Source: Pseudomonadota bacterium (GTDB lineage Bacteria > Bdellovibrionota > Bacteriovoracia > Bacteriovoracales > Bacteriovoracaceae). From it: a DNA stretch of 64,000 nucleotides. Below are positions 34,815-44,272 of the stretch, one piece after another. Each line of letters opens with the position of its first letter. Positions within the stretch are counted from its first letter, which is position 1. The notes under the pieces were generated by a model. It was not told the origin of the DNA and did not search any database. It was given only the letters and a program-made list of their open reading frames with translations. The stretch is taken from the NCBI GenBank assembly GCA_027487685.1, contig JAIYDC010000050.1, positions 1 to 64,000 of the forward strand, in the 5' to 3' direction. The position numbers and the translations under genes were made by a program.

Positions 34815-35849
34815 ATGAAGTTTATAGATGAAGTTGATATCGAGGTAATCTCCGGTGAAGGTGGTAAGGGCTTCGTAGGCTATCGCCGCGAGAAGTACGT
34901 TCCTTTAGGAGGTCCTGATGGTGGTGACGGAGGTCACGGCGGAAATGTCTATTTTCAGGGCGATGAAGGCCTGAACACCCTCCTCCATTTCAGGGGCTTA
35001 AAAACCTTCAAAGCGGATGCTGGTGGAAACGGTGCAGGTTCCAATATGACCGGGGCAAACGGAAACGACCTCATCTTAAAGGTTCCGGTGGGAACCCTCA
35101 TCTCCCATAAAGAAAGTGGCCAGCTCCTGTGTGACATAACCGAAAATGGTCAAGTCTATGAAGCCGCCAAGGGTGGGCAAGGCGGGTTCGGTAACGCTCA
35201 TTTCAAATCCTCTACACATCAGACTCCACGGTTCGCTCAGAACGGAGAGGCGGGTACGGCGATCCCTGTTCACCTTGAGCTTAAGCTCCTCGCTGACATA
35301 GCTCTGATCGGTCTCCCTAATGCCGGCAAGTCGACTCTCATCAGCGCCATCAGCGCGGCCCGACCAAAAATCGCCGACTACCCATTTACAACACTCGAAC
35401 CGAATCTCGGTGTCGTTGAGCTCGATGACAAGACGCTTGTCGTGACAGACATCCCCGGACTCATCGAAGGCGCCGCTGAGGGTAAAGGCCTTGGGATTAA
35501 ATTCCTGAAGCACATCGAGCGGACCTCTGCCTTGGTGCATCTCATTGACTGTTCCATGTTCCTTGAGGAATTTGAGGCCATAGAGGCCTACATGACGATC
35601 CGCCAAGAGCTTGAGAAGTTTAACCCAGAGCTTCTGAACAAGAAAGAAATCGTCTGCCTGACGAAGATTGACGCAATGACTGAGGACGAGATTGAAAAGT
35701 TTCGTTCGAGCATGGAAATTCAACTGGACCGGAAGGTGCTTCCTATCTCGGGAGTTTCTGGCCGCAACATTGAACACTTAAAGCAACTTATGTTAAAAAC
35801 TAAAGAAATTATCCAGGAAGAAGAGAAAGAGGCGAAACATGGTAAATGA
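34815..35849 (+). CDS. obgE: GTPase ObgE/CgtA
   Basis: A 344-residue Obg GTPase that binds the 50S subunit and links ribosome assembly with stress signalling. The Gly-rich Obg fold is at 1-158 (GGPDGGDGGHGGNVYF; GGQGGFGN); the G domain shows GLPNAGKST (about 165-173), DIPGLIEGA and the switch region. The C-terminal OCT domain is absent, as in many proteobacteria-like short forms. The stop overlaps the next gene's start. Confidence 0.97.
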   Translation: MKFIDEVDIEVISGEGGKGFVGYRREKYVPLGGPDGGDGGHGGNVYFQGDEGLNTLLHFRGLKTFKADAGGNGAGSNMTGANGNDLILKVPVGTLISHKESGQLLCDITENGQVYEAAKGGQGGFGNAHFKSSTHQTPRFAQNGEAGTAIPVHLELKLLADIALIGLPNAGKSTLISAISAARPKIADYPFTTLEPNLGVVELDDKTLVVTDIPGLIEGAAEGKGLGIKFLKHIERTSALVHLIDCSMFLEEFEAIEAYMTIRQELEKFNPELLNKKEIVCLTKIDAMTEDEIEKFRSSMEIQLDRKVLPISGVSGRNIEHLKQLMLKTKEIIQEEEKEAKHGK

Positions 35850-36303
35850 ATACATTCAAAACGAAGTAAAAAAAGTTATCACCAATTCTTCGTATGAATT
35901 CCCCTTGAATCACGCCATGGCGTCAGTCTGGATCCTGGCCAATTTTAAAGGTGATAACCTGAAGATCTTCGACATGAGAAAAGCTTCGGCACTTGTGGAC
36001 TATTCGGTTATGGCCACGGCCCAGAACGCGACTCAGGCCCGCGCCATGGTAGATGAGATCTCAGCAAACCTTAGGCAGCAGGGTGCAAACATCGTTTCCT
36101 ACGAGGGCTATGACTCGGCTGACTGGATTCTCCTTGATACCGGTGACATCATGGTTCACGTCTTCAATGGTCCTGCCCGAGATGTCTACGACCTCGACAT
36201 GGTTTATGCCAAGAGCCCACAGGTCAAGATCCCAGAGGAATTCTACTTCTCCAAGCCGGCACAAGTATCAACCGAGAAGTCAGATCTTAAGGGTTACTTC
36301 TAG
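35839..36303 (+). CDS. rsfS: Ribosomal silencing factor RsfS
   Basis: A 154-residue member of the RsfS/Iojap family, which binds L14 and prevents subunit joining under starvation. The family block LKIFDMRKASALVDYSVMAT and the later YDSADWILLDTGDIMVHVF are present. It has about 30 extra N-terminal residues before the core and an elongated C-terminus. Overlaps obgE by 11 bases. Confidence 0.9.
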   Translation: MVNEYIQNEVKKVITNSSYEFPLNHAMASVWILANFKGDNLKIFDMRKASALVDYSVMATAQNATQARAMVDEISANLRQQGANIVSYEGYDSADWILLDTGDIMVHVFNGPARDVYDLDMVYAKSPQVKIPEEFYFSKPAQVSTEKSDLKGYF

Positions 36304-36765
36304 GTGGCCCGCGCCCTCAACCTCGTTGTGGTGGGGAAGCTCAAAGATCCGCACCTCGAAGCCGTTGAGGCAGACTACTTGAAACGCATCACGTCCCCAG
36401 AACTTCTGATCCATGAACTTAAGGCGTCAGCGGAGAATAAAGGCACCGAAGGTGAGGCCATACTACGAAAAGTTCGGGACCTGTCCCAGGGCGGAGCGAC
36501 TCACCTCATTGCCATGACCGAGTGGGGCAAGCGACAGACTTCCGTCGCGTTCGCCGATTGGACCAAAGGTTTGATTGAGCGCCCTGCAAAAATTGTCTTT
36601 CTCATCGCCGGTGCGGAGGGTTTCTCCGAAGAAGTCTTAAATTCTTGCCAGGAGCGCATCTCCCTTTCCGAGCTGACTTTCCCTCACAAGTTGGCCAGAA
36701 TACTTCTGGTAGAACAGCTCTACCGTGCCCAGACCATAAGATCAGGACACCCTTACCATAACTAG
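36304..36765 (+). CDS. rlmH: 23S rRNA (pseudouridine1915-N3)-methyltransferase RlmH
   Basis: A 153-residue SPOUT methyltransferase that modifies pseudouridine 1915 of 23S rRNA. Signature: LIAMTEWGKRQTS, FLIAGAEGFSEEV (SAM-binding knot) and the C-terminal FPHKLARILLVEQLYRAQTI with HPYHN. It starts with GTG immediately after the rsfS stop (no gap), so translation is coupled. Confidence 0.95.
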   Translation: MARALNLVVVGKLKDPHLEAVEADYLKRITSPELLIHELKASAENKGTEGEAILRKVRDLSQGGATHLIAMTEWGKRQTSVAFADWTKGLIERPAKIVFLIAGAEGFSEEVLNSCQERISLSELTFPHKLARILLVEQLYRAQTIRSGHPYHN

Positions 36766-36774
36766 GGGAATCAT

Positions 36775-38319
36775 ATGCAGACGATCCAGAACCTCAGCCC
36801 GCGCGTCCTCCTCGTCGTGATGGATGGGTTTGGTATGAGCCAGAATGATCACAAGAATGCGATTAAAACGGCATTGAAGCCCAATATTGATGACATCTTC
36901 GCTCACTATCCTCTTACAGCCATTCAGCCTGGCGGCGAGGCGGTGGGACTCCCTAAGGGGGTTTCGGGAAATTCCGAAGTAGGCCACTTGAACCTTGGTG
37001 CCGGAAGACCTGTCAGGCAAGACCTTGTGATCATTAATGAGTGCATCCAGAAGAACGGACTGAGGGATCTAAAAGGGCTGACTGAGCTGGTAGCTAAGGC
37101 CCGAGCAGGTACTAAGCGCATTCACCTCATGGGGCTCCTCTCAGATGGAGGTGTGCATGCCCATATCAATCACCTGAAAGAACTCCTCAAAATACTCAGA
37201 GAAAACTCCGACATTCAGCTGTTTCTCCATGCTTTTACCGACGGCCGGGACACGGCGAGAGATCGTGGTGTTCAGTACGTGAAGGAGATCCTCGAGTGCC
37301 CTGGCTTTCAGTTCGCATCCATGGGCGGGCGATCAATTGGAATGGACCGGGATCGTCGTTGGCCTAAAATAGAACATCACTATAAAACCATGATCGGCCA
37401 GGGCGCCCAGACTAAACTAAAACCTCAGGACTATATCCTCGAGGAATACAAAGAGGGGCGCTTCGACGAATTCATAACACCTGTGCTTTTCGCAGAAGAG
37501 GGTGCGATCAGAAATGGTGACTGCGTATTCTTTTTCAACTACCGACCAGACCGTGCCCGGCAGATGACTCTTGCCATGAACGATCCTAAGTTTCATGAGT
37601 TCCCTGTTCCCGTCAAGCCTGGATACTTCCTTTGTATGACTCCTTATGTCCAGGATGAGCTACCGGATCTACCGATCCTTTTTGGTAAGGAGAAGATTCA
37701 AGGCACACTCTCTGAGTACCTCTCTAAAATGGGCAAGAAGCAGTTTAAAATTGCTGAGACTGAGAAGTATGCACATGTGACCTACTTCTTTAACGGCGGA
37801 GAGGAGCGGTCATTCCCAGGAGAAGAGCGCTGCCTGGTGCAGTCGCCGAGGAATGTAGCAACCTACGACGAAAGGCCAGAAATGAGTGCCGCCGAGGTGA
37901 CTGATAAGCTACTCCGTGCACTCGAGGATAAGAGCTTTAGTTTTTACCTTGTGAACTACGCCAACGCCGACATGGTCGGGCACACAGGTAACTTCGAGGC
38001 TGCTGTGAAAGCGGTTGAAGCGGTCGATGCATGCATCGGAAGACTTTTCAAAAAATGTCAGGAGCAGAACGTTACGATGCTTCTCACAGCTGACCATGGA
38101 AACGCTGATCAGATGGTCTACGAGGAAGGTGGCAAACACACCTCCCACTCTGATTCAGAGGTTCCTTTCTGCGTGGTTCATGCAAAGCTTCGCGATCAGA
38201 ATATCCTCGTCAATACTGACAGTAAGATCCTGGCCCTAAAGGACGTCGCCCCAACGGTCCTCAAGATCCTCAACATACTGAAGCCGAAGGAATTTTCGGG
38301 TAACTCGATTTTTGTCTAA
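36775..38319 (+). CDS. gpmI: 2,3-bisphosphoglycerate-independent phosphoglycerate mutase
   Basis: A 514-residue iPGM that interconverts 3- and 2-phosphoglycerate through a phosphoserine intermediate with two Mn ions. VVMDGFGMS near residue 17 and GNSEVGHLNLGAGR (catalytic Ser about 65) mark the active site; TADHGNADQM and THSDSEVPF complete the metal ligands. Length is normal. It follows rlmH by 9 bases in the same directon. Confidence 0.97.
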   Translation: MQTIQNLSPRVLLVVMDGFGMSQNDHKNAIKTALKPNIDDIFAHYPLTAIQPGGEAVGLPKGVSGNSEVGHLNLGAGRPVRQDLVIINECIQKNGLRDLKGLTELVAKARAGTKRIHLMGLLSDGGVHAHINHLKELLKILRENSDIQLFLHAFTDGRDTARDRGVQYVKEILECPGFQFASMGGRSIGMDRDRRWPKIEHHYKTMIGQGAQTKLKPQDYILEEYKEGRFDEFITPVLFAEEGAIRNGDCVFFFNYRPDRARQMTLAMNDPKFHEFPVPVKPGYFLCMTPYVQDELPDLPILFGKEKIQGTLSEYLSKMGKKQFKIAETEKYAHVTYFFNGGEERSFPGEERCLVQSPRNVATYDERPEMSAAEVTDKLLRALEDKSFSFYLVNYANADMVGHTGNFEAAVKAVEAVDACIGRLFKKCQEQNVTMLLTADHGNADQMVYEEGGKHTSHSDSEVPFCVVHAKLRDQNILVNTDSKILALKDVAPTVLKILNILKPKEFSGNSIFV

Positions 38320-38322
38320 AGG

Positions 38323-39303
38323 ATGCCCATGAAATTTACACACATTGGTTTACTCTGCTCTGGCGGTGATTCGCCTGGGATGAACTGCGCGATCCGTGCC
38401 GTGGTCCGAACCGCCCTCTTTCATGGTGTCCAGGTAACGGGCATCAAGCGCGGCTATGCGGGTCTCTTGCGCGGAGAATTTCAGACCATGAACCTCTCCT
38501 CAGTAGGAAACATCATCCAGCGTGGGGGAACCGTCTTACAGACGTCCCGCTCACCGGAATTCATGAAGCCCGTTTTCAGGAAAAAAGCCGTGGAAATCCT
38601 CCGAGCGCAACGTATCGAGGCGTTGGTCGTTATCGGTGGTGACGGATCCTTCAATGGCGCCAAGGCCATGTGGGAGGAACATCAGTTCCCAGTCATAGGG
38701 ATTCCTGGAACCATCGACAACGACGTCTCAAGCACCGAGTATACCATCGGGTTCGACACCGCCGTTCAGACGGCCATCGAAGCTGTCGACAGGATTCGAG
38801 ATACAGCACATTCACACGCCAGGACTTTCCTGGTCGAAGTGATGGGGCGAAACTCTGCGGCCATAGCAATCAAAACCGGAGTCTGTACCGGAGCGGAGAA
38901 TGTGCTCCTCCCTCACGACAAAGTTAACCACCAGAAGATCGTTGATGACATTCAGCGAGGCATAGCCCGAGGAAAAGACTCTTCAATCGTTATTGTGGCA
39001 GAAGGACCCATCGCGGGACGTAGTTATGAAATCCAGAAGGTCCTAAAAGACAATTACCAGATGGATACTCACGTTGTTATTCTGGGTCATATTCAACGGG
39101 GCGGGTCACCTACTTCCAACGACCGCTTCATCGCTTCACAGATGGGGAACATTGCTGTTGAGGGTCTTCTCTCGGGGAAATTTCCGACGGTCACAGTGGT
39201 CCAGGCAGGCAAAGTTCTTCTGGCCGACCTCGTTGACTGTGTGACCAAAGCCGATCATAACTTCGAAGAGTATCAGCAGCTCGCTCAAACACTTTCGATA
39301 TAG
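38323..39303 (+). CDS. pfkA: ATP-dependent 6-phosphofructokinase
   Basis: A 326-residue PfkA. GGDSPGMNCAIRAVV near the start, VIGGDGSFNGA, the catalytic GTIDND and GHIQRGGSPTSNDR match group I phosphofructokinase. The residue after GGDG is Ser (GGDGS), in line with ATP rather than pyrophosphate use. It starts three bases after gpmI, giving a glycolytic pair at the end of the ribosomal-assembly directon. Its stop abuts the convergent gene at 39304. Confidence 0.95.
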   Translation: MPMKFTHIGLLCSGGDSPGMNCAIRAVVRTALFHGVQVTGIKRGYAGLLRGEFQTMNLSSVGNIIQRGGTVLQTSRSPEFMKPVFRKKAVEILRAQRIEALVVIGGDGSFNGAKAMWEEHQFPVIGIPGTIDNDVSSTEYTIGFDTAVQTAIEAVDRIRDTAHSHARTFLVEVMGRNSAAIAIKTGVCTGAENVLLPHDKVNHQKIVDDIQRGIARGKDSSIVIVAEGPIAGRSYEIQKVLKDNYQMDTHVVILGHIQRGGSPTSNDRFIASQMGNIAVEGLLSGKFPTVTVVQAGKVLLADLVDCVTKADHNFEEYQQLAQTLSI

Positions 39304-40563
39304 TTACTGGCCTGGAAGAGAAATCTTGAGGGACATAATCTGACCCCGGTGGGAAACAAGAAGTAGCTCTCTTTGTCTTCCGGGAATTTTCCGGGCAATG
39401 TAATAAGTTTCACGAAGGGGGGTGGGTAAACACTCACTCACATCTCGGTAGCCCGATCGATCGCGATAGATCAAACGGGTGTGGAATGCAGGATGTCGCT
39501 TTTTGGGGTCCCGGAGTACGCTTCTAACTTCGGCCAGGATCACCGTTATGCCTGAACCAAGGGACAACTCCTCCAGCGAATTGACGTACCCCTCTGCCGT
39601 TGGCTCCGGCGAAAGCGGTAGCTCGTAGTCGCTAAAACGGACGAGGCCTGGCCGGGATTCGTTCCGGTAAATAACTATCTTCCAACGGTGAAAGCCCATG
39701 TCATGGACAGCGGTCAAAATATCGGGCTTTCCGTCTCCGTTCTCGTCGAAGGTTTTAGCAAAAACTGTCCCCCATGAGCGGGACTCCCGCCGCGGCGGAA
39801 TCGTCTCAGGTGGAAGTAGAACGAACTTCCCTTTCCGTTGCACCAGAATCCTATCATGGGCCTGCTCAGGTCTGTTCTGCGGCGTATCGCAGCCTCCTAG
39901 AAACAAATCTCTTACTCCGTCCAGATCAAAATCTTCGGCCACTGCAGTCATTAAACAGAGCTTTTGGGGTCCTAGATCCGGAGGCAAGAGGCCAGATCGA
40001 TCGATCCAAAATCCTTTTTCGAAAGCGAAAAAAAACGGATTCTTTCCGTTAACATTTGCCTTATAAAGCCCATGTTTTCCGCCGAAATTCAAAGCTGCGA
40101 CGTTAAAAGTGAAATCTTTCCCTAATGTTTTTGAGCGCTCGTCATACACCCATCGGTCATTCATTTTTCGGAGGATCACAGGTGCTGCTCCCGGGTAAGG
40201 AGGTTTATCTGTACCATGATCAGCGATGATAACTTCCCGTTTTTTATCTCCGTCTATGTCCTCCCAGAGCATGTGGCGGGCATGGTAAGTCCGAGGTAGT
40301 TTTTCAGAAGCTTTGGAGTCATAACTCCACTTCCCTTTGTTCAAAGAATAGATTGATATGGGTGCATCCAGGGCTTTTGAAATTGGAAAGTTAGTCACCA
40401 TTATTTCTTGAGGACCTGTGAAGATGAAGTCAGTCGGACCAAAAACGGGAGGACCATGAATCGGACTCTCCGGAGTGAGCGTTAACTTTAAGGGACAGGT
40501 TGCTCCAGAGACTAGAGGCAGGAAAGCTATGAAGAGGAGAAAGTACCAAGAGCTAATCGTCAT
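39304..40563 (-). CDS. Secreted FG-GAP/VCBS-like propeller protein
   Basis: A 419-residue protein with signal peptide (LLFIAFLPLVSGATC). Repeated segments such as EDIDGDKKREVIIADHG, EDFDLDGVRDLFLGG and FDENGDGKPDILTAVHD follow the FG-GAP/VCBS pattern with Ca-binding DxDxDG loops of integrin-like seven-bladed propellers. It is likely periplasmic or extracellular. Its start overlaps the end of the SPASM gene (40553-40930) by 11 bases, so it is translationally coupled to the second radical-SAM island, which makes it a possible target or partner of that system. Confidence 0.75.
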   Translation of the reverse strand: MTISSWYFLLFIAFLPLVSGATCPLKLTLTPESPIHGPPVFGPTDFIFTGPQEIMVTNFPISKALDAPISIYSLNKGKWSYDSKASEKLPRTYHARHMLWEDIDGDKKREVIIADHGTDKPPYPGAAPVILRKMNDRWVYDERSKTLGKDFTFNVAALNFGGKHGLYKANVNGKNPFFFAFEKGFWIDRSGLLPPDLGPQKLCLMTAVAEDFDLDGVRDLFLGGCDTPQNRPEQAHDRILVQRKGKFVLLPPETIPPRRESRSWGTVFAKTFDENGDGKPDILTAVHDMGFHRWKIVIYRNESRPGLVRFSDYELPLSPEPTAEGYVNSLEELSLGSGITVILAEVRSVLRDPKKRHPAFHTRLIYRDRSGYRDVSECLPTPLRETYYIARKIPGRQRELLLVSHRGQIMSLKISLPGQ

Positions 40564-40930
40564 TTTTCTTCAAGAGTTCGTTCATCTGTTTATTCTGATC
40601 AAGGTGGCTACACTGCTGACAAAAAGTCCATTCCGGATCTGTCAGGTGGAAGCGATCAACATGAATTCGCACCATCTTCTTCCGAAAATTTTCATAGGCC
40701 CCAGAAAACCAGACATCACGCCAGTCCTGATTGTAGATGTTTCCTACTCGGTGCTTGGCGATGCAACAGGGAGCAATATCGCCACTCACTTCAAAACGTA
40801 GATAGTTATACCCTATGAGGCACGGAGACCCAGAATAAAAGCTGGCAGGAATATTCCCATTTACGACCTCAAGCTTGATCTCGGCTGCTTCCATGGGAAC
40901 AGAGGTTGTATTCTTCGTAAGCTCAGACAT
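40553..40930 (-). CDS. Stand-alone SPASM-domain protein, copy 2
   Basis: A 125-residue paralog of 31202-31585. The start at 40930 lies within the end of the radical SAM gene, using the same ATGTCTGA overlap as copy 1. Cysteines appear as CLIGYNYLRFEVSG, IAPCCIAKHRVGNI and TFCQQCSH, the expected auxiliary-cluster ligands. The N-terminal tail differs from copy 1. It is followed by the FG-GAP-like gene. Confidence 0.85.
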   Translation of the reverse strand: MSELTKNTTSVPMEAAEIKLEVVNGNIPASFYSGSPCLIGYNYLRFEVSGDIAPCCIAKHRVGNIYNQDWRDVWFSGAYENFRKKMVRIHVDRFHLTDPEWTFCQQCSHLDQNKQMNELLKKNDD

Positions 40931-42350
40931 TAACCGAATCTCCTGAATATTTCCTGATGATTTCATCACAGACATCACGTTGGACAACTTTTACTCCACA
41001 TTCGTCTGCATAAGCGATCGCTTCGGCATAGGCACGCGCCATCGCCGACATCAATTCATCCCCTGGGACATAGGGACGGTGCATATCACCGTGAATTTCC
41101 ATCGGCTTGAACCATACCTGCAAAGCACCGATCTCCTTCGCAAGCTTAACAATGTCAAGGAGGCCAAGACAATTGAGCCGATTCACTACGCACATGATCG
41201 TAATGAGTACCCCGATACCTCCGGCCTGCTCACGAAGATCACGAAAGAGACTAAGATTGCGCACAACCTTCTCAAATGTTTTCTCATTTTGCCGAGGTCG
41301 AGTCTTAACGTAGAGCTCTGGCGTTCCGGCCGAGACATTCGCGATGAAATGAAACTCATAACTGTTGATGCTACCTAATCGATGAAGGAGGCCGATGTCA
41401 TCATCGCTTAAATACTCCATGTTCGAAAGAACTTCGACTGCAAAGCCACGCCGGCGAGCTGCCGCAATAATCTCCACAGCACTTTCGTGCATTAAAGGGT
41501 CACCCATGCCGCCGAATTGAATCATTCGTACGGACCACGGGAGGCTCTGGATAATTCCAAGGCACTTTTCAGGATTCATCTCCATTTTCATGAGATTCTT
41601 CAAGCCTTCCGGGAGTGTTCCTCCATGGCGCTTTTTAACATCATCAATGGCTTCCGCACCATACAGCCCACAAAAAACACAGCTATGTGAGCAGCGGTTC
41701 GAAATATCGATATGAACTATTTCGAGGCATGAAAAGGTGTTTTGAGTCTTAAGGTCCCATTCAGCAGTATCTTTTCTCCAAAATGGAAAGTAGACATTCA
41801 GGCGATTGGGTCCACGAATCTTCAAGTACTCAATGACTTCGCGAAACTGGCGAAACCGCTCATTGGACGGTTCACTCAGAGGATTTAAAACAATCCAACT
41901 TGCTCCAGCTTGATGGACGCCCATGATGCTGGGACCGAGCACTCTGGTATCTTCTCCAACTTGGAACTCAACTGTCAGGAATCGATCTAAGGGAAACGTT
42001 GATCGAAGATAGCTGTATCTATCTATAAGCTCGCGGTCACCAGAGTAAATATCTCCGAGACCCTGATTGAGTAGCCATCGTTCGGGTCGATGTGTCATAC
42101 GTAGGGCGAAACCATAGACCCCAACATTGAGGATCTTCTGAACGAGGAGGACATCATCGATCTCCTCTAAGGGAATGGAGAGCACGACTCTAGAGCTAAG
42201 ACTTGCTGCCCTTGCGACGAAAGATAGTAAATCATCACTCATTAATCTAAGAGAAGATAATCGAAGGTAGAGGAGTTCATCTGGTTTCAACAGGTCGATG
42301 GCCCTGTGATCAACGAAATCCCCTTGGCCAGCAAGGTCAAGACTTTTCAT
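40923..42350 (-). CDS. Radical SAM protein with a separate SPASM partner, copy 2
   Basis: A 475-residue paralog of 29785-31209 along its full length, including the unrecognised N-terminal domain (MKSLDLAGQGDF, VVLSIPLEEIDDV). The core motif is CSHSCVFC (Cys about 218, 222, 225) with FGGMGDP as SAM-binding strand. It lacks a SPASM domain, which is supplied by the overlapping gene 40553-40930. Gene order on the minus strand is twitch, twitch, ChlI-like, radical SAM, SPASM, FG-GAP. Confidence 0.85.
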   Translation of the reverse strand: MKSLDLAGQGDFVDHRAIDLLKPDELLYLRLSSLRLMSDDLLSFVARAASLSSRVVLSIPLEEIDDVLLVQKILNVGVYGFALRMTHRPERWLLNQGLGDIYSGDRELIDRYSYLRSTFPLDRFLTVEFQVGEDTRVLGPSIMGVHQAGASWIVLNPLSEPSNERFRQFREVIEYLKIRGPNRLNVYFPFWRKDTAEWDLKTQNTFSCLEIVHIDISNRCSHSCVFCGLYGAEAIDDVKKRHGGTLPEGLKNLMKMEMNPEKCLGIIQSLPWSVRMIQFGGMGDPLMHESAVEIIAAARRRGFAVEVLSNMEYLSDDDIGLLHRLGSINSYEFHFIANVSAGTPELYVKTRPRQNEKTFEKVVRNLSLFRDLREQAGGIGVLITIMCVVNRLNCLGLLDIVKLAKEIGALQVWFKPMEIHGDMHRPYVPGDELMSAMARAYAEAIAYADECGVKVVQRDVCDEIIRKYSGDSVNV

Positions 42351-42405
42351 AATGGCGCCTTATGTTTACCATCTATTTAAGCAAGATTCAGAACCCCAGT
42401 CTAGT

Positions 42406-42942
42406 TCAGAAACGTGTCGTATCCTTAACGAGTTCCTTAGCCTTAAACTCAAGTCGCGCGCTGACTCCGAAGAGATCTCTTCCATCGATGATCCTTCCGT
42501 GACCGTCGGATGTATCTGATGAGGTAATAAGATGGAGACCATTATCTTCGCAGAGCTGGTTGATCGCAGGACTAAATGGTTCCTCGACTACACCCCCAGG
42601 GTTTAGAGCTCCAAGAGCGAGGCAATTGTCGAGTGTTGAGATAGGAAGGAGGCCCGCAAGAAACCAGTAATGCAGTAAAAGCGGGTATTCAAGCCAGCGC
42701 ACGCTAGACCCTTCGATGTAACCGAGTTCGTCCCCAAGTTCGACATTGAGGACAAAGCGCTTAAGTGGGACTGGCAGGCCTCGCGCCCGGGTAATAAAGA
42801 TCACCTTCTCCTTGATTCCACGTCCATATTTTCCTAGACCGTTGATCTCTAACCCAGGAACGCTTTTGCTTGCGTAGCCAAAAAGAGAAACCAAGACTGG
42901 TCCTTTCTTCGTGATGTAGCAGCTCTGAAGTTGTGTTTCCAT
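42406..42942 (-). CDS. Stand-alone ComM/ChlI N-terminal-type domain protein
   Basis: A 178-residue protein. VPGLEINGLGKYGRGIKEKV followed by ARGLPVPLKRFVLNVEL aligns with the N-terminal domain of ComM/YifB (LPGL..VGL...KE.RDRV...SG...P.K.I..NL), a Lon-S16-like fold, and ALGALNPGGVV matches its GELALTG strand. The AAA+ ATPase part is absent, so it cannot be ComM itself. It sits between twitch radical SAM genes and the radical SAM/SPASM pair. I rate the domain call as probable and the function as unknown. Confidence 0.55.
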   Translation of the reverse strand: METQLQSCYITKKGPVLVSLFGYASKSVPGLEINGLGKYGRGIKEKVIFITRARGLPVPLKRFVLNVELGDELGYIEGSSVRWLEYPLLLHYWFLAGLLPISTLDNCLALGALNPGGVVEEPFSPAINQLCEDNGLHLITSSDTSDGHGRIIDGRDLFGVSARLEFKAKELVKDTTRF

Positions 42943-43039
42943 TGAATCCTCCCGTGAAACAGAAGAAGCAAATTATGTGCCGCCCTTCAAGATTCAACTC
43001 CTTTAAACTACGGAGCTCCCATGCGGAGGACTGGAAAAA

Positions 43040-44272
43040 CTACTTTCCATAGATAGGCAAAAATTCTGGGATAAACTCCAGAATCTTCTGACCTCGATTC
43101 ACGTCAAAGAGGTCGTTAACACGCTGAAATTCACGAAACAATTCCGGGCGGTCTTCACTATTGATGTAAGTAATAATTCCTCTTAGAGAGCGCACCAAAC
43201 TTAGATTTGCCCAGGGGTCGAGATCATTCCTGCCAAGTTCAACTTCGTCGGTGTAGTCAGAAATCTTTTTCGATATTTCTTCCCGGTATTGATGGGGTAG
43301 AACGTGAGGAGTCAAATAGGCGGGATCAAACAGAAGGTTCACAAGCGGATAGCGCTTTATTTTTTGAAATCCTGCAAGATATTCGCAGATCTCCACTATA
43401 TGGTGAATATTGTAGGCCTGAATCGTAGGCTGGACATGACAGTTAACAACATTCAAATCCTCAAAATTTTCCTCAATAAACTTAAGATTTCGCTCAAAGT
43501 CTTCCCACTTGAGTGGATAGCGGATGAAATCGTTCAGAGCGCCAACTCCGTCCATGGAAACAAGAAGTACGACACCCTTGAAGCGAGGCCAAATCTCTTT
43601 TGCCTGTGGAGGAATATGGGAGAGGTTAGTGTTGTAGGAAAGAGTGATATTTTTAGCGCAATCATCCTCGGAGAGCCTGCGAAGAAATTCCCAGCACTCC
43701 TTAATAATCAGGGGCTCCCCTCCTACAAGGTGAATTTTTTCTATCTGGTGTCGGTGGGCATGGAGCTCGTCCCAAAAGTGAGGTGACTCGAACCAGTTCA
43801 TATTCTGGAAAGGCTCTACCGACTTCGCTCCGTAAAGCTGGGCGAACTCAGGGGAAAGCTTCCGAGAGGAGTAAGGAGCACACATTCGGCAGGCAAGATT
43901 ACAGAGATTACCGAATCGAAGATCGATGTAGCGAAAGATAGGAGCTGGGTCAGTCATCGATAGCGTTGTCTCATCCATAGGGTACTCGCTATTGGCGGTG
44001 GCCCGGAAACTTGCCGAGCCAGTCTCCTCGACTCGCCAGCAGCCACTACAAGCTGAAACTTTTTCACCTGCAATCATTCCCTTTCGAAGCTCAACCATCC
44101 TCTTTGAGTTCCAGTGACGCAAAATAGCACCAGGCTCACTTGCCTTGATGATCTGTCCCGACTCGTCATAGGAGTAGGCTTGTTCAGCAATCCCGAAGCA
44201 GCAGTTATAAAAGTAGCCAAAAGAATCAACAAAAAGATGCATCCAAGGGAGTACACATTGAGCTTCGTTCAT
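43040..44272 (-). CDS. N-twitch radical SAM protein, second copy
   Basis: A 410-residue N-twitch radical SAM protein. The N-terminus CVLPWMHLFVDSFGYFYNCCFG and SACSGCW give cysteines for an auxiliary cluster; the core is NLCNLACRMC (Cys about 122, 126, 129) with LVGGEPLI. It overlaps its upstream paralog (44269-45513) by ATGA; the two align along their length and differ by scattered changes. Substrate unknown. Confidence 0.87.
   Translation of the reverse strand: MNEAQCVLPWMHLFVDSFGYFYNCCFGIAEQAYSYDESGQIIKASEPGAILRHWNSKRMVELRKGMIAGEKVSACSGCWRVEETGSASFRATANSEYPMDETTLSMTDPAPIFRYIDLRFGNLCNLACRMCAPYSSRKLSPEFAQLYGAKSVEPFQNMNWFESPHFWDELHAHRHQIEKIHLVGGEPLIIKECWEFLRRLSEDDCAKNITLSYNTNLSHIPPQAKEIWPRFKGVVLLVSMDGVGALNDFIRYPLKWEDFERNLKFIEENFEDLNVVNCHVQPTIQAYNIHHIVEICEYLAGFQKIKRYPLVNLLFDPAYLTPHVLPHQYREEISKKISDYTDEVELGRNDLDPWANLSLVRSLRGIITYINSEDRPELFREFQRVNDLFDVNRGQKILEFIPEFLPIYGK

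Noticed and set aside
35076-35777. Long open frame (233 codons) antisense to obgE
   Set aside because: It is a shadow of the obgE coding strand with no ribosome site, and composition follows the codon pattern of obgE.
40553-40987. Longer SPASM frame starting at 40987
   Set aside because: The extra N-terminal residues are the antisense-free overlap with the radical SAM gene in another frame; the ATG at 40930 matches the conserved overlap in copy 1.
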